A stretch of DNA of 5,962 nt, taken from Syntrophothermus sp. UBA1445 (GTDB taxonomy: Bacteria > Bacillota > Syntrophomonadia > Syntrophomonadales > DTU052). The notes beneath the pieces were generated by a model. The model searched no databases, was not told the origin of the DNA, and saw only the letters and a program-made list of their open reading frames with translations. Location: assembly GCA_002329495.1 (NCBI GenBank), contig DCTH01000143.1:9185-15146 (forward strand), read 5' to 3'. Of this stretch, positions 5,488-5,962 are shown one piece after another. Each line of letters starts with the position of its first letter. Position 1 is the stretch's first letter. The translations under genes were made by a program, and so were the position numbers.

Positions 5488-5962
5488 ATGACGTTTAAAA
5501 AGAGCAAGGATGACATGGTTTGTGTCGCTGCAACCAGAACCCCGTTTGGACGTTTTGGCGGTTCCCTCAAGGATGTGGACATCTACGATCTGGGGGCGCT
5601 GGCGATGAAGAATTCTCTGGACAGGATCGCGCTTAATCCAGAACTTATTGATGAAGTGTGGTGGGGATGTGGTGATACCACCAACTGTAAGGACCCATAT
5701 ACACCGGTTACTGCCCGGCAGAGCATGTTAAAAGCCGGTATCCCGCCGGAGAAGCCTTCAGTGACCTTTGATCAGGCATGTATTTCCGGGATGGATGCGG
5801 TTAAGTATGGCTGCCGGAGCATCCGGTTAGGCGAAGCTGAAGTAGTGATGACCGGTGGCGCTACCAGCTTCAGTACGGTTCCTTTCCTCCTGCGCGGTAT
5901 ACGGTGGGAAGGCAAACGCCACACCTCCTTCCTGGTGGAGGATCCGATTATTCCTCTCGGTT
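5488..5962 (+). CDS. Thiolase (acetyl-CoA acetyltransferase family), N-terminal part
   Basis: The first 158 codons of a thiolase that continues past the right edge. After a short lead, residues 11-27 (VCVAATRTPFGRFGGSL) match the thiolase N-terminus. ARQSMLKAGIP (76-86) follows, then the nucleophile region with C98 in DQACISGMDAV, and GGATSFSTVP, equivalent to the GGxExMSxxP loop. Thiolases cleave 3-ketoacyl-CoA with CoA or run the reverse condensation. The catalytic His and second Cys lie outside the window and cannot be checked. AAAGGAG (5473-5479) is 8 nt before the ATG, supporting this start. There is no terminator or promoter in the 77-nt gap from the SDR gene, so the two are probably co-transcribed from the sigma-54 promoter. 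DQACISG departs from the usual NxxCxSG by Asp for Asn, indicating a divergent subfamily. Confidence 0.9.
   Translation, partial: MTFKKSKDDMVCVAATRTPFGRFGGSLKDVDIYDLGALAMKNSLDRIALNPELIDEVWWGCGDTTNCKDPYTPVTARQSMLKAGIPPEKPSVTFDQACISGMDAVKYGCRSIRLGEAEVVMTGGATSFSTVPFLLRGIRWEGKRHTSFLVEDPIIPLG

Overview
The window reads as a chromosomal piece of an anaerobic, Clostridia-type Firmicute. This is inferred from a T-box-like leader RNA, strong Shine-Dalgarno sites, GTG/TTG starts, a sigma-54 promoter with upstream activator palindromes, and thiolase/short-chain dehydrogenase genes like those of syntrophic or fatty-acid- and alcohol-oxidising species. No species can be named from the sequence alone.

Left edge (1-546): all recognisable signals lie on the minus strand. 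The window cuts a tRNA-Ala(GGC) gene whose 5' end is at 40. Upstream of it (about 162-319) is an RNA with the Stem I architecture of a T-box leader, a leucine-type specifier (CTC) and its own good promoter (326-355). I find no intact antiterminator, no terminator and no downstream protein gene, so it looks like an orphan or decayed T-box. The stretch 356-546 holds no gene, only the leader of the first plus-strand gene.

Middle (547-3291): a GlpA/HcnB-like FAD/NAD(P) oxidoreductase overlaps by 4 nt a DUF1667 protein with a CxxCxxxC...C cluster. Together they form a translationally coupled redox pair. After 105 nt comes a diacylglycerol-kinase-family lipid kinase (GGDGTLNE motif), closed by a probable intrinsic terminator.

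Right (3292-5962): a medium-chain zinc alcohol dehydrogenase follows. Its N-terminus and Shine-Dalgarno site point to initiation at an ATC codon rather than at the only conventional in-frame start. Next is a 200-nt control region with two 16-bp palindromes (one nested in a 22-bp-stem inverted repeat) and a -24/-12 sigma-54 promoter. This drives a short-chain dehydrogenase and, 77 nt on, a thiolase that runs off the right edge. The picture is sigma-54/activator-controlled oxidation of an alcohol or hydroxyacyl substrate to a ketone or ketoacyl product, followed by thiolytic cleavage. The actual substrates cannot be read from the sequence.
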